From a virus: a DNA stretch of 32,072 bases. The notes beneath the pieces are model-generated. The model was not told where the DNA came from and did not search any database. It saw nothing but the letters and a program-made list of their open reading frames with translations. A program made the position numbers and the translations under genes. The stretch is taken from the IMG/VR virus record IMGVR_UViG_3300025770_000063, positions 1-32,072 of that record; one strand, given 5' to 3'. Shown in pieces: positions 29,258 to 32,072 of this stretch (the first letter of the stretch is position 1; every line of letters begins with the position of its first letter).

Positions 29258-29815
29258 ATGATCACTCTAAGAAATTACAAATATTCTAAGATGTTCGTAT
29301 TTGAGGCTAATTTAATTTACATTCCCTCATCTTTCAACAGGATGGGAATCGACCCTTTGCCTCGCTTTTTCATGAGACCTACCGTTTTAAAGGAGGTTTT
29401 GGACTATTCTTTAAATCCGACTTCTGTGAAAAATGGGTATAGCAAAGACAAGAAATCGGGGCTTTATGTTAAGAACATAGACCAAATAGACGTAGAACAA
29501 ACCAACAATCAATTTGAGTTCATAAAAAACACGATGCCTTTCGGGTACATGAACGAGGCGTCTTACCAAGATTTTATCGAAAATGCTTTTTCCGCTGAGT
29601 ACTCTCTACATTTAGAAACTCAATTCTCTATGCTCACCCCGAAGTACACGGTTCAAGCGGGTGTAGACTCTCAAATCGACGTATTGCATTATTATGTAAA
29701 AATTACAGACAGCATTGTTAAAGCTTTTTATAAAAAGAAGGTGGTAGAGATAGCTCAACCCAAAGGACTGATTGTGTACGACAGTCTAGAAGAAGCAACT
29801 AAACACTTTTTATGA
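29258..29815 (+). CDS. hypothetical structural protein, 185 aa
   Basis: A 185-residue protein (starts MITLRNYKYSKMFVFEANLI) that starts 2 bp after the YHYH gene stops, so the two are almost certainly cotranscribed and perhaps coupled. It mixes strands and helices, with a Phe/Tyr-rich middle (FIKNTMPFGYMNEASYQDFI). No family is recognised; a small tail or baseplate role is inferred from position only. Confidence 0.72.
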   Translation: MITLRNYKYSKMFVFEANLIYIPSSFNRMGIDPLPRFFMRPTVLKEVLDYSLNPTSVKNGYSKDKKSGLYVKNIDQIDVEQTNNQFEFIKNTMPFGYMNEASYQDFIENAFSAEYSLHLETQFSMLTPKYTVQAGVDSQIDVLHYYVKITDSIVKAFYKKKVVEIAQPKGLIVYDSLEEATKHFL

Positions 29816-29835
29816 GTGTAAATATTTAAAAGAAA

Positions 29836-32072
29836 ATGGGAAAAGTATTTTTAAGAATTAATACCAACAACAACGACGGAATTCCAACCGATGCGGTTTC
29901 CTTTGTTGACGGCGCAGGTTCGGCTGACCATACCGCCACTGGCGATGACTCTAAAAACCCGCGCGTAAAAGTTCTTACTCCGTCTGCGGAAGACTATACT
30001 CATAACGGCGGAACTGGTTTTACTGCTGACGCGATTATAATTCTCAACGAAGGCAGCACTACGGTAGGCAAGATCGACGCAATCAGGGTTTTGACTCGGG
30101 GCAGTGGTTATGGGACGGCAGATGGACCGAGCACTGCTCCGCCCCAAGTGACTTTCGGAAGCGAGATATTCACCGCCGTTCTAGGAACGGGCGAACCCGA
30201 TGCGGAGTCTGTTTTAATTGCTGAAAACGGGGGCAGAGTTAATACAGACACACTCTTTTTCGTCAAAAAAGGGGATGGCAAACCAGACGTGGGCAACGAC
30301 GACTTTTCTGCTCTCTTTGGCGCAGGGGCGAACGAAATCAACGCTTCAGAGTTTGCAATTTTTAATCCATACCAAAAACACATCGATTACGACGACTTGA
30401 AGGGTTTCGCGACGAACGTAATAACTACTGCGGGAGCCTTCGCCACCTTGAGCTCTATTGGTGAAATGCGTAGTCAAGTAACCGAAGCAAACAGAAAGAT
30501 CGTCGCTAGTAATCTACAAGTTGATAAATTTAATTTAAGCTTAACGCAAGGCTACGAGTCGGAGCGCATTGCGGCGGAAGAAGCCGCCAGACAGGCTTTC
30601 GAAGATGATTTGGTTAACTTTCAAAACACCACTGGCAACGACATACTTCAGTTCAGCAATAACAACCCTGGGTCAAACGCTGTTGACCCCGTATGGCAAT
30701 CTATAGCTACAACGATATCGAATTTATTACCGTTTTTTCAAGCGATTGCGAATATGACTGGTTCGCCAATCCCAGGCATAAATACAAACTTTAGCGGTAA
30801 CCAAGACGCAATTAATTTTTACAACAGCCTTGACTCAACTGAAAACAGTCAGCGCTTTTTTCCATCAATGGGGTCGCCCCAATACCCTAGTAAACCAAAT
30901 TTTTTATCGCAGAACAATAGCCGCGTGGCTATGCCAAAAAGTTTTGGCGCTTACGAAGGAATAGCTAAAGGGTTTATATATAAAGCTTTATGCTTTGCTG
31001 GTGTAGCCGCTTTGGGGCATTTATACGAACTCCTAAACAGAAGCAACAATTCAAGCAGTGAGACCTCGGTTATAAAATTAAACCACTCGGCAAACTGTTT
31101 TGCCCCAAAAGACACCGATGGAGTTTTCGTGGAGTGGTTCAAAACAAACTGTAGACAGCACGACATAATTGGCGGCTTAAAGACCATGATATCTGGGGTC
31201 ATTAGCATATTCAATTCCATAGTAGCTTCGTTGGGGGATAAAAACGGAATACTATCCGATGACGCCAGACATATCGCCGCCCTGATGGCGGCGGCGGGTT
31301 CATCCTCAATGGTGGAAAGTTTAAAAAGCACTTACGTTTTACTTGGTGATTGGGTTGACGAAGCAAGAGCAAGCCCGCATTGGAACTCAGGAAGAGGCGC
31401 GTTTACCCCAGACGAAAGAGCCTACATCCAAAAGCTCGATATGATTCGCGGCATCATAGCCACTAAATTAGATGAAATTGCATATCATTACAACGCTGAA
31501 AAATACGTGGCCAAACCACAAATTTTCAAAATTACAATGGCGGTGGGCTCAAAGGCAGGGTATGCTGAGGGGATCGGCGGGGAGTTTAATGGATTAGTTC
31601 ATCCGAACGCCCCAGAGGATGGGACAAGTAGAGGCAGCTTCGAGAAGGAGAAAAATTTAGCCAGACAGACAGGGAGCACCGTTGATCCTCAATCGCCGCA
31701 CGGCCAATGCGAAAGAGAGTCGATATTCTCAGGCGGTCCTTTATGCGAGATTTACGGAAACAAAACAACGGGCAAGCAAGCGCAAGTGGAGCTTGTGTTT
31801 GCCCTCAATGAAGCGGCGAGATCAGAACTTATAGACATAAAAATATTAGATCCTGGCTTCGGGTTCCTTTACGCCCCAATAGTCAGACTCCACCCAGATG
31901 TTTGGATGAAACTTACTGGAGCAGCAAAAACTGTTATTGTCGAGTCTATCGGCGTTACGAAAGGTCCAGACTTATCGAAAATAGGTTTAGCCAAAGAATC
32001 GCAAGAGCCGTTTAATGTCGCCATAGCGGAGATGGGGGCTCAAGCCGCCTTCAATAAGTGGACGGGCATTCA
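29836..32072 (+). CDS. large structural protein, 3' end beyond window
   Basis: From the ATG at 29836 (MGKVFLRINTNNNDGIPTDA) the frame is open for 745 codons to the edge, with no stop. The N-terminal 150 residues are Gly/Thr-rich beta repeats (IRVLTRGSGYGTADGPSTAP) of the kind found in virion fibres and baseplate proteins. The middle contains helices, a hydrophobic stretch (AKGFIYKALCFAGVAALGHL) and several Cys. Size and place after other tail genes suggest a baseplate hub, wedge or tail-assembly protein; the exact class is unknown. GTGTAAATA sits 20 nt upstream of the ATG. Confidence 0.8.
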   Translation, partial: MGKVFLRINTNNNDGIPTDAVSFVDGAGSADHTATGDDSKNPRVKVLTPSAEDYTHNGGTGFTADAIIILNEGSTTVGKIDAIRVLTRGSGYGTADGPSTAPPQVTFGSEIFTAVLGTGEPDAESVLIAENGGRVNTDTLFFVKKGDGKPDVGNDDFSALFGAGANEINASEFAIFNPYQKHIDYDDLKGFATNVITTAGAFATLSSIGEMRSQVTEANRKIVASNLQVDKFNLSLTQGYESERIAAEEAARQAFEDDLVNFQNTTGNDILQFSNNNPGSNAVDPVWQSIATTISNLLPFFQAIANMTGSPIPGINTNFSGNQDAINFYNSLDSTENSQRFFPSMGSPQYPSKPNFLSQNNSRVAMPKSFGAYEGIAKGFIYKALCFAGVAALGHLYELLNRSNNSSSETSVIKLNHSANCFAPKDTDGVFVEWFKTNCRQHDIIGGLKTMISGVISIFNSIVASLGDKNGILSDDARHIAALMAAAGSSSMVESLKSTYVLLGDWVDEARASPHWNSGRGAFTPDERAYIQKLDMIRGIIATKLDEIAYHYNAEKYVAKPQIFKITMAVGSKAGYAEGIGGEFNGLVHPNAPEDGTSRGSFEKEKNLARQTGSTVDPQSPHGQCERESIFSGGPLCEIYGNKTTGKQAQVELVFALNEAARSELIDIKILDPGFGFLYAPIVRLHPDVWMKLTGAAKTVIVESIGVTKGPDLSKIGLAKESQEPFNVAIAEMGAQAAFNKWTGI

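Noticed and set aside
29851-31768. Several minus-strand frames opposite the last gene
   Set aside because: The plus-strand frame from 29836 is open for 745 codons with protein-like composition, so these are shadows.

Overview
The window is part of a tailed-phage genome (Caudoviricetes), probably from an environmental, uncultivated phage. It shows terminase large subunit, portal, prohead protease-scaffold, decoration-like and major capsid proteins, a tail-tube-like protein, a tail fibre with an S74-type chaperone end, a PhoH ATPase and a phage sigma-like factor. Signal peptides, a lipobox and sigma70-like promoters point to a bacterial, probably Gram-negative, host. Host identity is an inference. 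I see no tRNA, rRNA, CRISPR array, integrase or insertion sequence.

Left arm (1-6196): a dense block of very small genes, mostly of unknown function. They run leftward below 4713 and rightward above 4947. The only recognisable products are a HAD-type phosphatase (502-954) and a secreted HExxH protein (3536-4090). The block is organised by two repeated regulatory modules. Module A is a 23-25 bp hairpin or operator box (GGTRGGAC-N7-GTCYYACC) placed 8 bp upstream of an extended -10. Module B is a GC-rich inverted repeat (CTTGACA ... GCCGGGCNGCCCGGC ... TGTCAAG) lying 42-53 bp upstream of the -35 of a sigma70-like promoter. They alternate strictly: B, one small gene whose stop abuts A, A, a group of genes, B again. 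This happens four times leftward, and the rightward side follows the same plan from the shared central B copy. It resembles in principle the promoter-stem-loop cassettes (PeSL) known from T4-type phages, but the sequences are different.

Middle (6197-9443): two hairpins, a GT9-like glycosyltransferase, a one-pass membrane protein, a convergent lipoprotein with a C39-like Cys/His pair, PhoH, and a small HEFAH metalloprotein.

Packaging and expression operon (9444-16288): zinc-ribbon protein, sigma-like factor with a cysteine cluster, putative small terminase or DNA-binding protein, zinc-finger/ERCC4 nuclease, TerL and portal. Most of these genes overlap or nearly touch.

Structural region (16300-32072): tail-tube-like protein with a carbohydrate-binding-like insert, S74 tail fibre, three small or unknown genes (one membrane-anchored coiled coil), an exported trypsin-like protease, two small genes, prohead protease-scaffold, decoration protein, major capsid protein, terminator, a YHYH-domain structural protein, an unknown structural protein, and a large protein that runs off the right edge. 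No gap exceeds 300 bp; the largest are 6197-6455 and 4714-4946.
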